Positions 1 through 8,849 of a stretch of 22,326 nucleotides of DNA are shown here, piece after piece; positions within the stretch are counted from its first letter, which is position 1; every line of letters starts with the position of its first letter. Location: NCBI GenBank assembly GCA_023091735.1, contig JALKBU010000864.1:1-22326 (forward strand). Reading direction: 5' to 3'. The position numbers were made by a program, and so were the translations under genes. The notes under the pieces were generated by a model that was not told the DNA's origin, did not search any database, and worked only from the letters and a program-made list of their open reading frames with translations. This DNA comes from Trichomonas tenax (Eukaryota > Parabasalia > Trichomonadida > Trichomonadidae).

Positions 1-88
1 GCGAGGTGTTGTTTAAGAGCCATGCTAGAGTATTCCATTCGTATCTATGGATATCATTCATTGCTGGATTCCTCCATTTTTCTTTCAT
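1..88 (-). CDS. Partial 5' end of an unknown element gene
   Basis: An ATG at 88 on the minus strand opens a frame that stays open to the window edge (29 codons). It starts MKEKWRNPAMNDIHRYEW. Three tryptophans in 29 residues and an AT-rich leader resembling those of neighbouring genes suggest real coding. An in-frame stop lies a few codons upstream of the ATG, so the frame cannot begin much earlier. The product cannot be identified from such a short piece. A 56-codon plus-strand frame starting at 22 overlaps it but looks less protein-like. Confidence 0.3.
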   Translation of the reverse strand, partial: MKEKWRNPAMNDIHRYEWNTLAWLLNNTS

Positions 89-276
89 ATGTTCGAATTC
101 AAATTATTTTTATTATTAATGTGCATGACAAGATTAACAAACTACATTTTCTTCGAATGCATTATGTACTATCTCTATTTTCACTTTAATATAATCTTCA
201 GCTCATGATTTTCATTTTCTTGCTCATATTTTGTAGTATGTATGAATTTATAAGATAAAATGTATGGATTCAAAAA

Positions 277-810
277 CTAATAGAGCCAATTCGGAAATAT
301 GCATTGAATATTACTTGTTTCAGGATCTAATAAATCAATAATGACGGTATGACCTGTTTTTAATGCAATAAGTGTTTCAAGGTCTTCTTTTGGCAATAGT
401 ATCTGATCATGAGATACTAAGTTACATATTAATTTCTTATCTTGATCTAGAAGTATATTTTGATATAATGAAAGAAGGAATTCATCAACTGATTTATAAT
501 TCACTTTGAGACTTTGATACAGGTTCACTTCTGCTTCTCTCGTTATAATTGGAACGGGTGGCGGTGGGTATGGCTCTTCGAGCCTGAGCCCCTTTGGGGC
601 GTATTCAACTCTCACGGAATCAGTAGCGGTAGTTTCTTTTATGTCTTTCAGTTCCATTTCATTATTTAACTTTTCACTACGGACTTCGTCCTGCCCGTTT
701 TGCAGACTGTAATTTTTGATGATAATATTGTTTGTAGTCCTTGATTCAACATTACTTGTAGGTTCGATGGGGATATTAACGGCTCCGGCAAGAATACTTT
801 TACTTCTCAT
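277..810 (-). CDS. Hypothetical Maverick-type protein, 177 aa
   Basis: I do not recognise this protein. It has a polar, charged N-terminal half (residues ~1-75), a proline run (PYPPPPVPI, about residues 80-89), and a more ordered C-terminal half ending in IFPNWLY. There is no signal peptide or membrane helix. Start: ATG at 810, only 36 bp from the ATG of the divergent gene at 847, so both must share one short promoter region. The compact spacing and the clean frame support a real gene. The flexible proline-containing first half followed by a folded domain would suit a virion or scaffold protein, but that is speculation. Confidence 0.7.
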   Translation of the reverse strand: MRSKSILAGAVNIPIEPTSNVESRTTNNIIIKNYSLQNGQDEVRSEKLNNEMELKDIKETTATDSVRVEYAPKGLRLEEPYPPPPVPIITREAEVNLYQSLKVNYKSVDEFLLSLYQNILLDQDKKLICNLVSHDQILLPKEDLETLIALKTGHTVIIDLLDPETSNIQCIFPNWLY

Positions 811-846
811 TTACATTATAATAAAAAACTTTTATTTCAATAAAAA
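811..846. promoter_or_regulatory. 36-bp divergent promoter region
   Basis: This is the only non-coding DNA between the divergent genes starting at 810 (minus) and 847 (plus). It is almost entirely A/T, with an ACTTTTATTT core read on the plus strand. Both transcripts must have very short leaders, as is usual for trichomonad genes. There is no obvious TCA-type initiator. Confidence 0.45.
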
Positions 847-1242
847 ATGAGTGAAACCCCTGTATTAGAAGATTCTGTTCAGCAGGTGAACGCCATAAAT
901 ATATTAAGTCATGATGATAAAGGTGTAACAATCAGAAATGTTGAAAACATAAATATGAAAACACGAAAGAGAGGAAGGAATATACCCAAAGGTCCTGATC
1001 CTAAAATTTACGTCAATGATGGAAGTTTTGGAACTAATTTATATTATGTCAAAGGTCAACAAGCATATGCTAAACCGAATGAAAAACCATCACCTCAAAA
1101 TTCATATTCGAACAATTTCCCTCAGGAATTAACAACTTCACGAAAGGTTGATGAACCAGTCGGTACTAAACTTCATCCCTACGGTGAAGAAGGTGCATAT
1201 CGTCTCTTAAGCTATCCAACATTAATTAAAAATATATATTAA
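847..1242 (+). CDS. Hypothetical Maverick-type protein, 131 aa
   Basis: Unrecognised, hydrophilic protein. Residues ~40-50 are basic (MKTRKRGRNIPKGP), which would suit nucleic-acid binding. The middle contains NDGSFGTNLYYVKGQQAY, and residues ~70-100 are rich in P, N and S. No transmembrane segment or catalytic motif is visible. The ATG at 847 follows the A/T leader shared with the divergent gene at 810. The stop at 1240-1242 overlaps the end of the convergent small gene 1239-1382 by 4 bp. A small basic DNA-associated virion protein is one possibility, not demonstrated. Confidence 0.65.
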   Translation: MSETPVLEDSVQQVNAINILSHDDKGVTIRNVENINMKTRKRGRNIPKGPDPKIYVNDGSFGTNLYYVKGQQAYAKPNEKPSPQNSYSNNFPQELTTSRKVDEPVGTKLHPYGEEGAYRLLSYPTLIKNIY

Positions 1243-1382
1243 GCGTATACATGTCTTACACTTTCAGGTATGTCTTCATCTTCATCATCAACGAATTCAT
1301 GCATGACCTCATACCATTTTCTCAATTCATGAGAAATTAAATATACACTAACAATTAATAAAATTTTATTCGACAATTTCAT
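1239..1382 (-). CDS. Small signal-anchor protein, 47 aa
   Basis: An ATG-to-TAA frame of 47 codons. Residues 3-17 (LSNKILLIVSVYLIS) form one hydrophobic segment, followed by a W-containing stretch and a strongly acidic tail (VDDEDEDIPES). It fills the gap between the convergent gene ending at 1242 and the minus-strand gene ending at 1407, in the same direction and spacing as the two genes upstream of it. A single membrane helix followed by an acidic tail is far from random composition, so I think it is a real gene for a small membrane protein. It is too short for homology-based naming. Confidence 0.5.
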   Translation of the reverse strand: MKLSNKILLIVSVYLISHELRKWYEVMHEFVDDEDEDIPESVRHVYA

Positions 1383-1406
1383 TTATATCATGCAAAAATA
1401 TTTTTA

Positions 1407-1607
1407 TCATATGCTTTTATCTTTTGTATTCCTTGACATAATTATCTGATAATATTTATTATCATCTGAAAATGTCAGCATTATTTTTATATTTTCATTA
1501 TTAAAATATTTAGCCTTGATTTCATTGATGCAATTTAAAATATTTTCACACTTTCTGACATCATCAATTACAACAAGACCATCTCCGTCCTCAAATACTA
1601 AATTCAT
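1407..1607 (-). CDS. Hypothetical small protein, 66 aa
   Basis: Unrecognised. The ATG at 1607 lies 8 bp after the stop of the minor-capsid candidate at 1616, in the same direction, so the two are probably neighbours in one gene cluster. The predicted protein is a small alpha/beta type: an N-terminal strand with a DGDGLVVIDD stretch, a helix around CENILNCINEIKAKYF, then strands (IKIMLTFSDD, YYQIIMS). No membrane helix or catalytic motif is seen. Confidence 0.55.
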   Translation of the reverse strand: MNLVFEDGDGLVVIDDVRKCENILNCINEIKAKYFNNENIKIMLTFSDDNKYYQIIMSRNTKDKSI

Positions 1608-1615
1608 TATACCCT

Positions 1616-2470
1616 TTAATAAGCAATTAAAATTAATTCAACAATGACAACATCTCTTCCATCATTCGGTAAAATCACTCTTTCACCACCAGTGACACTG
1701 TAAAGTGTAATATCAAATGTTGAATTGAAACCATTGACGGGATAATATTTAGTAGGCGCCAATGAGTCATTAGCGATACACAGGAATGATTCATCACCGA
1801 TATTAGAAAGTGAAGATTTAACAGCAACAGCTCCGCGATTCCATACATTTTTGAATTTAATTTTAATTATGTGACCTAATAAGTCAAAATCTAACTCAAC
1901 ATTCGATGGAGTCCATCGCAGAAGTTCATCTTTAGTAATAGATCCTGCACAGTACCTGTCCATATTCTGAAAAATTGAATCATCATCAATTCCTAACGTC
2001 CTCCTTAAATCTTCACTCGCATATTTTTCGGCATTATCGAATTCGAAATAAATGCTATTATTACTTGTTATCATAAATTGAAATGTATTATCCGATTGAT
2101 TATATCCTATTTGGTACTCAAACGGTTCGATAGTCGATGATTTCGTCGAAGGATCTACGAGCCCGGGCTCATAGAGCCTGCGAAGATATAGTAGGTTATG
2201 TTTGAGTATTTCATTAAACGTATTCATTGAGTCACCCTCGGATAGGCTAACATTAATTAGCGGTCTGAATGTTTCATTTCCTTTGACAACTGAAAAGTTA
2301 AATAAAATTAGTGAACGTCCTGCAGGAATGAATTTTACATTTCTGACTTCAATTGCTTTCTTTCCTGGATTTTCAAACCAGTGTTTCGGAAATTCATAAA
2401 TATAACGTGAATCATTAATTTTAGATGCCTTTGTATACACATATTCTGTTTTGTATGGTTTATCATTCAT
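1616..2470 (-). CDS. Probable minor capsid (penton-type, jelly-roll) protein of a Maverick/Polinton
   Basis: A 284-residue, beta-rich protein with no membrane segment. Predicted strands alternate throughout: YIYEFPKHWF followed by KAIEVRNVKFIP near the N-terminus, and FDITLYSV then DVVIVELILIAY at the C-terminus. Size, strand content and position, immediately divergent from the packaging ATPase, match the single-jelly-roll minor capsid protein that accompanies the ATPase in Polintons. That identification is inferred from context and fold pattern; no diagnostic catalytic motif exists for this family. Two ATGs lie at the start (2470 and just upstream, out of frame); 2470 is chosen because the leader to the divergent gene is only 23 bp. 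The frame is intact. Confidence 0.5.
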   Translation of the reverse strand: MNDKPYKTEYVYTKASKINDSRYIYEFPKHWFENPGKKAIEVRNVKFIPAGRSLILFNFSVVKGNETFRPLINVSLSEGDSMNTFNEILKHNLLYLRRLYEPGLVDPSTKSSTIEPFEYQIGYNQSDNTFQFMITSNNSIYFEFDNAEKYASEDLRRTLGIDDDSIFQNMDRYCAGSITKDELLRWTPSNVELDFDLLGHIIKIKFKNVWNRGAVAVKSSLSNIGDESFLCIANDSLAPTKYYPVNGFNSTFDITLYSVTGGERVILPNDGRDVVIVELILIAY

Positions 2471-2493
2471 TTATTAATTTTAAAAAATATAAA
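2471..2493. promoter_or_regulatory. 23-bp divergent promoter region between capsid-type and ATPase genes
   Basis: Purely A/T-rich spacer (ATTTATTAATTTTAAAAAAT type) between the ATG at 2470 (minus) and the ATG at 2494 (plus). It must contain both start-site elements. The sequence resembles the T/A leader seen in front of the right-block genes. Confidence 0.4.
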
Positions 2494-2766
2494 ATGAAAC
2501 ATGTTACGAGTGAAGTCGATAAAATTTTGAGTTCTGATGCAGAAGGTAATAAAAAGAAATTACATCAAGGTCTCATTTTACCTTTCAGTAAAGACTATCC
2601 TTTCTGTTCAAATGGTGTCTATTTCTTCTGCGGCAAAATGGGTTCAGGAAAGACTTACGGTGTAGTTCGTCATATTATGATAACTGATAGGTTTTCATCA
2701 GACCCTTATTACGATCAAATAGTGATATCAGCAACTAGTTTTAGCTTTTTTTTTTTTTTTTTTTGA
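2494..2766 (+). pseudogene. Truncated virus-type DNA-packaging ATPase (5' fragment only)
   Basis: The ATG at 2494 opens a frame whose residues 44-60 read FFCGKMGSGKTYGVVRH, a P-loop (GxxGSGKT, residues 47-54) preceded by a hydrophobic strand. PYYDQIVISATS (residues 71-82) follows. This order fits the N-terminal third of the A32/FtsK-HerA-type ATPases that pump DNA into capsids in Mavericks, NCLDVs and virophages. After residue 82 the frame enters a poly-T tract and ends in a run of phenylalanines. Walker B and the rest, roughly two thirds of a normal 250-300-residue protein, are missing, so this is a broken gene. An upstream frame opening at 2425 overlaps the divergent gene and is not the start. 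Confidence 0.75.
2746..2764. repeat. Poly-T tract (19 nt) at the element breakpoint
   Basis: Nineteen consecutive T residues lie exactly where the ATPase coding sequence is lost. A homopolymer at the junction could be the poly-A of an inserted minus-strand transcript or retro-copy, a slippage-expanded end-joining scar, or an assembly artefact. Confidence 0.8.
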
Positions 2767-4124
2767 AAAAAGTTTTCCAAGTGTTCACACATAAGCTTTG
2801 TGTGTTATTCTCCCAAAAATTTAACCAGTTAAATTTGAAAAATTGAAAAGAACCGAAATGTAACATTTTTTGGGAGAATTATATAATTCTCCTTAAAATA
2901 CAATGATTTTAGTATACATTTTTCCAAAAAAGCTAAAAAAGCATATTTGTGATTAGATTTACCTATTTATCATCGACAACAACATATTTTACGTTATAAA
3001 AATGCTATACAATGGGAATATATTATATTATAATGAGTAAAGAACATCATGGCAAATCAATATTTTTGATGCAAGATTTATCTAATATTTTAATGAAATA
3101 TAGACTTTGTTAGCTAATTCTTTAATATATCATGCACAACAGGATTTTGTACATTGTGCTTCAATAACTTAGCAAGAAGTTAATCCAGTGAGTTAAAAAA
3201 CGAGTTTCTCCGACTTTGCGTATAAAAATTTAATTGCCCGAATAAAATTCAAAGTTTTTCTTCGCCCAAAATTTGTGTTATTCAGTGAAAACAAAGTAGA
3301 TTAGGCATTATTTCAGAAATCAAAATTTTAATCTATAAAAAAACATTGTTTAATATCTGCTTTGTATATTGGGGTTATCTTAGACAGATAGTGCTCATTT
3401 GATTTGTATGCATTATCTACTTAAACTGGCATATTGCAAAAATCATTAAATAAGATTTGATAGAAAACTGACTTTTTCTTAATGTCAAACAAATAGCATA
3501 GCCAATTTAAGCGAAATTATTTATAAATGCGAATATTTAAACGATGTTAGTTTTATTACGAGATTCTCATTTTGATGTATAAATAACCGAAACTAAATCA
3601 CTCAATAAATACATTATTTCCCGATTGTTGTTAGTTGTACTGCTCCTTTGAAAATAATAAAACGCTCTGTTCAGTGTTTAAATACAGCGAAAACTGTCCG
3701 CTAAAATAAGGTTACCAATAAGGGGACTTTATTGCTTCATATCTCGGGACACTGTTTAGACTTGCGATCCATGTATACATTGTTCCTATATGCATATAGA
3801 TACTATGCCCAAAGTTTCAACCCAAAATGTTTTGAAAATAAAGAGTTCCACACCTTGTATGCACCCACTGAAATATGCATATAAAGCAAAAATTCCGACT
3901 GCAAAATGCTCATTTTGTGTAACCATATCGGATTATCTTATGAAAAACCAGCTGAACATTGAATAAATTGTTGTTTTTCTATTTTTATTAACAAAACAAT
4001 GTTGAGAGTTAGCAAGCTTACAGTTGGTATTTAAATTGCATAATACATTCGTAAGAGCTTACGTAGAAACATTTTAATTTTTGAAAAATTTTATTCCTCA
4101 TAAATAAATGGAAAGAATAACAAT
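2765..4124. other. Gene-free spacer, 1.36 kb
   Basis: Beyond the palindrome cluster I see no credible gene. Composition is AT-rich, except for a slightly GC-richer block at about 3690-3920 that contains an open frame of ~60 codons without a start codon. That block could be a remnant of something, but I recognise nothing in it. The last ~200 bp are the 3' flank of the CAND1 gene. Confidence 0.5.
2786..2892. repeat. Cluster of palindromes and hairpins next to the breakpoint
   Basis: Four nested symmetric structures lie in 107 bp. CACACA (2786-2791) pairs with TGTGTG (2799-2804). ATTCTCCCAAAAA (2807-2819) pairs with its complement at 2867-2879. TTTAAC-CA-GTTAAA lies in the loop of that stem. 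A perfect 20-bp palindrome, GGAGAATTATATAATTCTCC, spans 2873-2892. The heptamer ATTCTCC and its complement occur three times. This density is unusual for spacer DNA and suggests the end of a foldback/MITE-like element or a structured RNA. Confidence 0.6.
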
Positions 4125-7100
4125 TTATTTAGAAAACAAAACATCTGCATCACTGCAGAAATTAACGAGAATCATTTCATATTCGGTTCCGTCGATTCTC
4201 TTGTCTGATGCTTTTTCGCGAGCTTCTTCAAGCATCATTCGTGACTGAACATCGGCTTCAACCTTTATCATCATATCTATTTCTGAATATCTATCTCTCT
4301 CACTCTCCAGCTCTTGGCACGGCACTGTGCTTCTTGTGATTAATGAAATGGCTGAGATTGCTTCGAAAAGAGGTCTTTCAAGGTCTCCAATATCTGATTC
4401 ATCTTCCCTTGGATGAGCTTTTTCGAACGCTGCTGCAGCATCTTTCGCCTTTAATGCAACAAAGCGCCTCATGCGTCCATCAAAGCACATCTTAGTCAAT
4501 AAGTTGAGTGCTTTGATCCTAACTTCTTGATCCATATCACAGACTGCTATGATTGCTGCAAGAACTGTCTTTTCCTCATGATTTTCTAATGCGAATATTT
4601 TGCGCAATGAAAGGATATCAGCGATCGCATCAAATGCAACACAACGCATTGTTTTGCCAATATCAACTTTCACTGATCCAAATGCAATATCTTCAATAAC
4701 AATGTGCTTTGTTTCATCGAACTTAGAACATGAAAGAATTAAATCGAAATTTAGAATGATTTGCTTTCTGCATTCACTGAATTTGAAGGCATATTTGAGA
4801 AAAGTAAGAATATGAGTCGAGAGAATTGGCTCTGTTGGATTGAGAATATTAATAACTTCCTGTATAATTGTAACAATTGAACCGGAATTTCGCTCATCGC
4901 GGCAGAAAATTGAAAGCGCAAGTGCTGCTGGTTCTGAGTTCTGTGAATTCTCTTTAACAATCGTTATAAGCTTCCTGAGAAGTTCGATTGGATTTTTGTA
5001 AGTGTGTGTAAGTGCAGCGAGAGATTCTGCAACTAATAACTGGTTCTCCTTCTTGTGCTCTTTGTCTTTAAGGAGATAATCGAAGAGCTGAATGATTTTT
5101 TCTGGATTTTGGATGCTATGTGCGCAACCATGAATTGCTGGAAGAAGAAGACTGAAACTCTTTGGACTTTTGAGGATCATATCGAACGCTTTTTCTCCCT
5201 TAGAAGCAATCATGCCGAAACAGCATGAAGCTGAGTAAGATAATTTTCTTGGAAGAGAAGCATCGACAAATGATGAGATTTTGACGAGATATTCCTCACC
5301 AGGATCATTTGTAGATGAAAGAACTTCACCCATTACAAACATTGTCAGTGGATTCTGATTTTGATCAAAATAATTGATCGTAAACTTAGCAATTTCGCTG
5401 TTTTTAGATGCTGCGGATCCCATTAAGACAGCAATTTGCATTAAAAGTTTGTCTTCTTCATTACTATTATCGCGTTCGAAAATATTTTTGATCGAATTTA
5501 TAATAAGTTCTGCGTTTTTTGGGTTCATAGATAGATTGCTGAGAAGTTTGCATGATGAGTTGAGTATTTCTTGAGGAACGACTTTGCGTGAAAGATAATT
5601 TAACATTTTTTCGCCGAAAAATTGGAAAATTTCTAGATCTGCTAAGTCTGACAATAACTCTATTGATATTACTCGACATTTTCCATCCGTTCGCATGCCG
5701 GAGTTGTAAATTTGTTCAATATATTTCAAGAAAATGTTTTTTTCAACCAATTTATAATCAAGCATCTTCTTAAGCAAGAACAATGATCTGTGAATCAGCT
5801 GTTGATCTCCCGTCTCAAGATTTTGAATAACTGAATCAACAAAATAATTTTCTTCGCCTTTCAGTAAATTGTGGTTCCCGGAGCATACAATTGTAATGAG
5901 AGCGAATGTTGTGGCCTTTTTGGTGAGAATTTGATCAACAATAGATTTTTTAAGCAATGGAAGCAAACGATTATCTTTTGTTTTGAAAATCGCATTAAAA
6001 AATGAAAATGTTATAATAGCGTTGAAAACTTTTGAACCATGTCGTAATTGTGAGCATACTGCTTCATTTAGAGCTTTTGTTGAATCATTTAATTGATAAT
6101 GATTATAAAAGCTTGCTGCGAGTTCTATAGCTGTTGTTGCGTTTTTAACATTACTTCCTTTGATTATTTCTTGTAACTCTAAACTGATTAATGAAATTAT
6201 TTTATCTGAACATTTTGTTGGTCCATTTATCAATGATCTGAATAATTCTATCATTGCACCATCAATTAAGTCTGATATTGGACAACTAATTCCATTAAAC
6301 ACATTTTCGAGATTTGGTAACGTTGAAATATCGATAGTTTTTGCGATTTCCGAAATAGTTAAGAGTAAGTTAATACAATTTTGGTCTGTTGATTTGACTG
6401 AGTTACAAACAATCTTAACCCAATCGTATAATAACGAGATCTTAGTTCCGTAAACTTTAACAATTTTTGTAAGCAAGTCAAGAATATCCTTCTTAACTCC
6501 AGGATCAGTGTCGTCTAATGCTACCGTAAAATGATGTGCATTGTCATCATCTTGAAATTTTTCGAAAAACTCATTCGGAAAAGCTGAAATAAGTGTTGTT
6601 CCAAGGCGGATCGCACTCTTTCTGATCTTCCACGAGTCTTCATCATCGAATCCATTGTCACCATCGAACATAAATCCGTTATCTGAATCTTCCATGTCGC
6701 TATCAATTTCTAATTTCATTCCGTTGTCACTTTCTTCATCTGCAACACTTATAGACTCGACAATATTGTAATCAACGTGTGTGAAAAATATATTAAATAA
6801 ATCATCAATTTTTGATTTGCTTTGTTCAGGAAATGCTTGCACTAGATTTGCCAATGCTTCAACAGAACACTGAATTTTCTTAATTGAGTCAGAATCAACG
6901 ACAATCGAAGAACCGATATCTTCTTCCTCATTTCCTGTCATTAAATCATCATTTTCTGTTTCTATCTGAGAATTTTCGTAAAATAATTTATATAATGGAT
7001 TGAAAAACTTCTCTAATGGCTTCTGAATAGTCATAATAATCGCTGTTAAGATTGTTAATGTGTTAGGCGAACTTTTGTTTTGGTCAGTAAATAAATATTC

Positions 7101-7763
7101 AACAAGCTTATCAATCAAAGCCTGTGATGCATATCTACTCCATTTTTTTATCAGATTTGAAAGTGATCTCGTTTGTGGCTTGATTTCTTTTGCACGCTCT
7201 GGTTTTAAGTAGTACAGAATCTTCTCCAGCAACTCGTTTAGCTGTTTTTCGGTCGCAAGAGAGCCTAAATTTTCGATTAAACAAGTAAGCAATTCCAACG
7301 TGAATGTGAGGTTGTCATCCACTTGGATCATCATATCTCGTATGCACTCACCGAAGAAGTACGTGAAAATTTCCTCATTTCGCTGGTTTTCGTAAAAACC
7401 GTGATTTGAAAAAATTTCTTTCAATAATGACAAAAGCTGCGGTCTGATATCTGCATTTTCCTGTGATATGCCTAAAATTCGTCTGAAAATGATTCGAATT
7501 TTGTCCACATTGTAATATTGCGATAACAAAACAATCGACCGATAAGAAGCTTCGATTAAATCGATCTTTTTGCTGTAGACTCTCGAAAGTATATTTTCAA
7601 GAAACCATTCATCGCAGTTTGGCGTCACGAAAATTTCATGAGGGGGCTTTTCGAGCATTTTGATTAATTTCTCGAGCTCGATAACAGCGAAGTCCTCGTC
7701 TGGATTACTCATCTGAGCCAGGAATTTACTGACATCGATTTTGTTAGATAAAATCCCGCTCAT
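4125..7763 (-). CDS. CAND1: CAND1/TIP120 homolog, cullin-RING ligase exchange factor
   Basis: 1212 residues, close to the ~1230 of animal CAND1, and an all-helical HEAT-repeat solenoid. The N-terminus (FLAQMSNPDEDFAVIELEKL) matches the CAND1 opening helix pattern. An acidic loop (~residues 341-377, many D/E) is followed directly by SWKIRKSAIRLG (377-388), the equivalent of the SWKVRRAA segment after the CAND1 acidic insert. Near residue 1012-1040 the stretch DETKHIVIEDIAFGSVKVD, followed by GKTMRCVAFDAIADIL, matches the conserved C-terminal NET..I..VE.GPFKH..DDGLD.RK segment. CAND1 binds un-neddylated cullin-RBX1 and lets SCF substrate receptors exchange; it acts in cytosol and nucleus. The ATG at 7763 is the first in frame, and the upstream TATCAGACTTT is only a weak initiator match. 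The frame is uninterrupted and looks functional. Importin-beta-like HEAT proteins are the main alternative, disfavoured by the C-terminal match. Confidence 0.85.
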   Translation of the reverse strand: MSGILSNKIDVSKFLAQMSNPDEDFAVIELEKLIKMLEKPPHEIFVTPNCDEWFLENILSRVYSKKIDLIEASYRSIVLLSQYYNVDKIRIIFRRILGISQENADIRPQLLSLLKEIFSNHGFYENQRNEEIFTYFFGECIRDMMIQVDDNLTFTLELLTCLIENLGSLATEKQLNELLEKILYYLKPERAKEIKPQTRSLSNLIKKWSRYASQALIDKLVEYLFTDQNKSSPNTLTILTAIIMTIQKPLEKFFNPLYKLFYENSQIETENDDLMTGNEEEDIGSSIVVDSDSIKKIQCSVEALANLVQAFPEQSKSKIDDLFNIFFTHVDYNIVESISVADEESDNGMKLEIDSDMEDSDNGFMFDGDNGFDDEDSWKIRKSAIRLGTTLISAFPNEFFEKFQDDDNAHHFTVALDDTDPGVKKDILDLLTKIVKVYGTKISLLYDWVKIVCNSVKSTDQNCINLLLTISEIAKTIDISTLPNLENVFNGISCPISDLIDGAMIELFRSLINGPTKCSDKIISLISLELQEIIKGSNVKNATTAIELAASFYNHYQLNDSTKALNEAVCSQLRHGSKVFNAIITFSFFNAIFKTKDNRLLPLLKKSIVDQILTKKATTFALITIVCSGNHNLLKGEENYFVDSVIQNLETGDQQLIHRSLFLLKKMLDYKLVEKNIFLKYIEQIYNSGMRTDGKCRVISIELLSDLADLEIFQFFGEKMLNYLSRKVVPQEILNSSCKLLSNLSMNPKNAELIINSIKNIFERDNSNEEDKLLMQIAVLMGSAASKNSEIAKFTINYFDQNQNPLTMFVMGEVLSSTNDPGEEYLVKISSFVDASLPRKLSYSASCCFGMIASKGEKAFDMILKSPKSFSLLLPAIHGCAHSIQNPEKIIQLFDYLLKDKEHKKENQLLVAESLAALTHTYKNPIELLRKLITIVKENSQNSEPAALALSIFCRDERNSGSIVTIIQEVINILNPTEPILSTHILTFLKYAFKFSECRKQIILNFDLILSCSKFDETKHIVIEDIAFGSVKVDIGKTMRCVAFDAIADILSLRKIFALENHEEKTVLAAIIAVCDMDQEVRIKALNLLTKMCFDGRMRRFVALKAKDAAAAFEKAHPREDESDIGDLERPLFEAISAISLITRSTVPCQELESERDRYSEIDMMIKVEADVQSRMMLEEAREKASDKRIDGTEYEMILVNFCSDADVLFSK

Positions 7764-8630
7764 ATTAAAGTCTGATAATTAGGGGTGTGTAAAATAAAAC
7801 GGGGGTAATCCGTATGTGTAAAGTATTCAAATATCAATTTAAATAAAATTTAAATTTTTGGTGATTTTTTTTATCTGTTATGAATGAAGTTTTGGATATA
7901 AATTCTAATTCCACTGGTTGCACCTCACATGGTGTTACAATTGCCATTTGTTCGGAAATTAATGTAATTTTGTTGATGAATTAAAGATATTATTTAATAT
8001 AACTATATTCATTATATTCTCTAAAATCAGTGTTGTTTATTTGTATTATTAATCATGCCATTCGCACATCCAAAACTTCTTAAAATTGATGATGATGCAA
8101 CATTTTTTGCCCCTAAGAAATTTCAATTGCAGAAAACGATCAATGATTTTAAATCCATCATTAGTCTTATGTAAACACGTAGTCCACAAACTGTTGTTCC
8201 AGTTCCTATGATCTAATTTGATGTTAAATATATAAATAGCTTTAAACATACAATATCAAATATAATATCAATGTTCGAAATCAAATATGTATATCAAATT
8301 TCAATACGTTCATGGTATATGTTATATCTGTGAATAGCTATAAGCTTTTTTTAGAAAATTATTTAACAAATTTCAAAGTCGAAAATAATATGTGAAACAA
8401 CGACAACAGTGATAGAATTATATTATAATATCATTGTGAATCAACAATTATATCTCTTTTAGTATTTGGAATTGAAATTTTGAAAATATTTTGTAAACTT
8501 TGATTTTGATTGTAAGTAATAACAGAAATATTTACTAGTAACAAAAAATATGATGGTTCTGATTGTTAAATATCGAGTTAATCAATAAAACGAATATTGA
8601 AAAAACAGTAACTAAATAATAGGAACCAAA
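7764..8630. other. Intergenic spacer between CAND1 and the tail-anchored protein
   Basis: AT-rich. It holds two short plus-strand frames, of 34 codons (7880-7984) and 39 codons (8055-8174, listed separately), in different frames. The minus-strand frame opposite 8055-8174 reads as a composition shadow. No RNA gene or repeat is recognised in the remaining 450 bp. Confidence 0.4.
8055..8174 (+). CDS. Possible small protein or gene remnant, 39 aa
   Basis: The ATG-to-TAA frame reads MPFAHPKLLKIDDDATFFAP, followed by a KKFQLQKTINDF helix. The G+C is clearly higher than the flanks and the codons (CCA, CTT, ATC, GCA, AAG) resemble those of the neighbouring host genes, so it may be coding. Reading on past the TAA gives another 13 open codons (TRSPQTVVPVPMI), which would suit the surviving piece of a decayed gene. 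No family recognised. Confidence 0.25.
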   Translation: MPFAHPKLLKIDDDATFFAPKKFQLQKTINDFKSIISLM

Positions 8631-8849
8631 TTAGAGCTTGAAATAGGCCAAAGCAAGAAGAAATATGAAAACAACTAAAAATGGAATCAAAAAGATATGC
8701 TCTAAGGTAGTTGTCGTCATATTTCTACGAAATGATGAAATATAGAGAGAAAGCGATTGATCTATAGCATTTTCGAGTGCACTTAATTTATATTCCGTTG
8801 ACTTTTGTCCCTCTTGTTTTTGTTCTTCTGTTCGATTTCGTGAACTCAT
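8631..8849 (-). CDS. Small C-terminally tail-anchored membrane protein, 72 aa
   Basis: Residues 1-49 are hydrophilic and helical, with a charged start (SSRNRTEEQKQEGQKS) and FRRNM just before the hydrophobic part. Residues ~50-71 (EHIFLIPFLVVFIFLLALAY) form one transmembrane helix at the very C-terminus. That is the architecture of a tail-anchored protein inserted post-translationally, with the N-terminus in the cytosol, in the ER, secretory or hydrogenosome membranes. The cytosolic part is too short for a full SNARE motif and no Sec61-beta/gamma signature is evident, so the function is unknown. The ATG at 8849 is the first in frame. Eight bases upstream lies TAAAGGAAAGTGAC, which recurs exactly at 22178-22191. 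Confidence 0.6.
   Translation of the reverse strand: MSSRNRTEEQKQEGQKSTEYKLSALENAIDQSLSLYISSFRRNMTTTTLEHIFLIPFLVVFIFLLALAYFKL

Larger units (their letters stand above)
1..2746. mobile_element. Partial Maverick/Polinton-like element (left block), truncated at both visible limits
   Basis: Tightly packed small genes on both strands, with spacers of only 8-36 bp and AT-rich codons, include a Walker A protein of the virus-type packaging ATPase class and, divergent from it, a probable minor capsid protein. ATPase plus capsid-type genes in such a compact layout is characteristic of Maverick/Polinton elements, which are numerous in trichomonad genomes. The left limit runs off the window. The right limit is a 19-nt poly-T tract inside the ATPase gene, after which all similarity to element-type coding ends. 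No polymerase B, integrase or protease is present in this part, and no terminal inverted repeat was found, so the family name is an inference from the ATPase/capsid pair. Confidence 0.6.

Noticed and set aside
8049..8249. Minus-strand frame of 66 codons
   Set aside because: It lies opposite a more protein-like plus-strand frame (8055-8174), and its W/C/F-rich composition looks like an antisense shadow.
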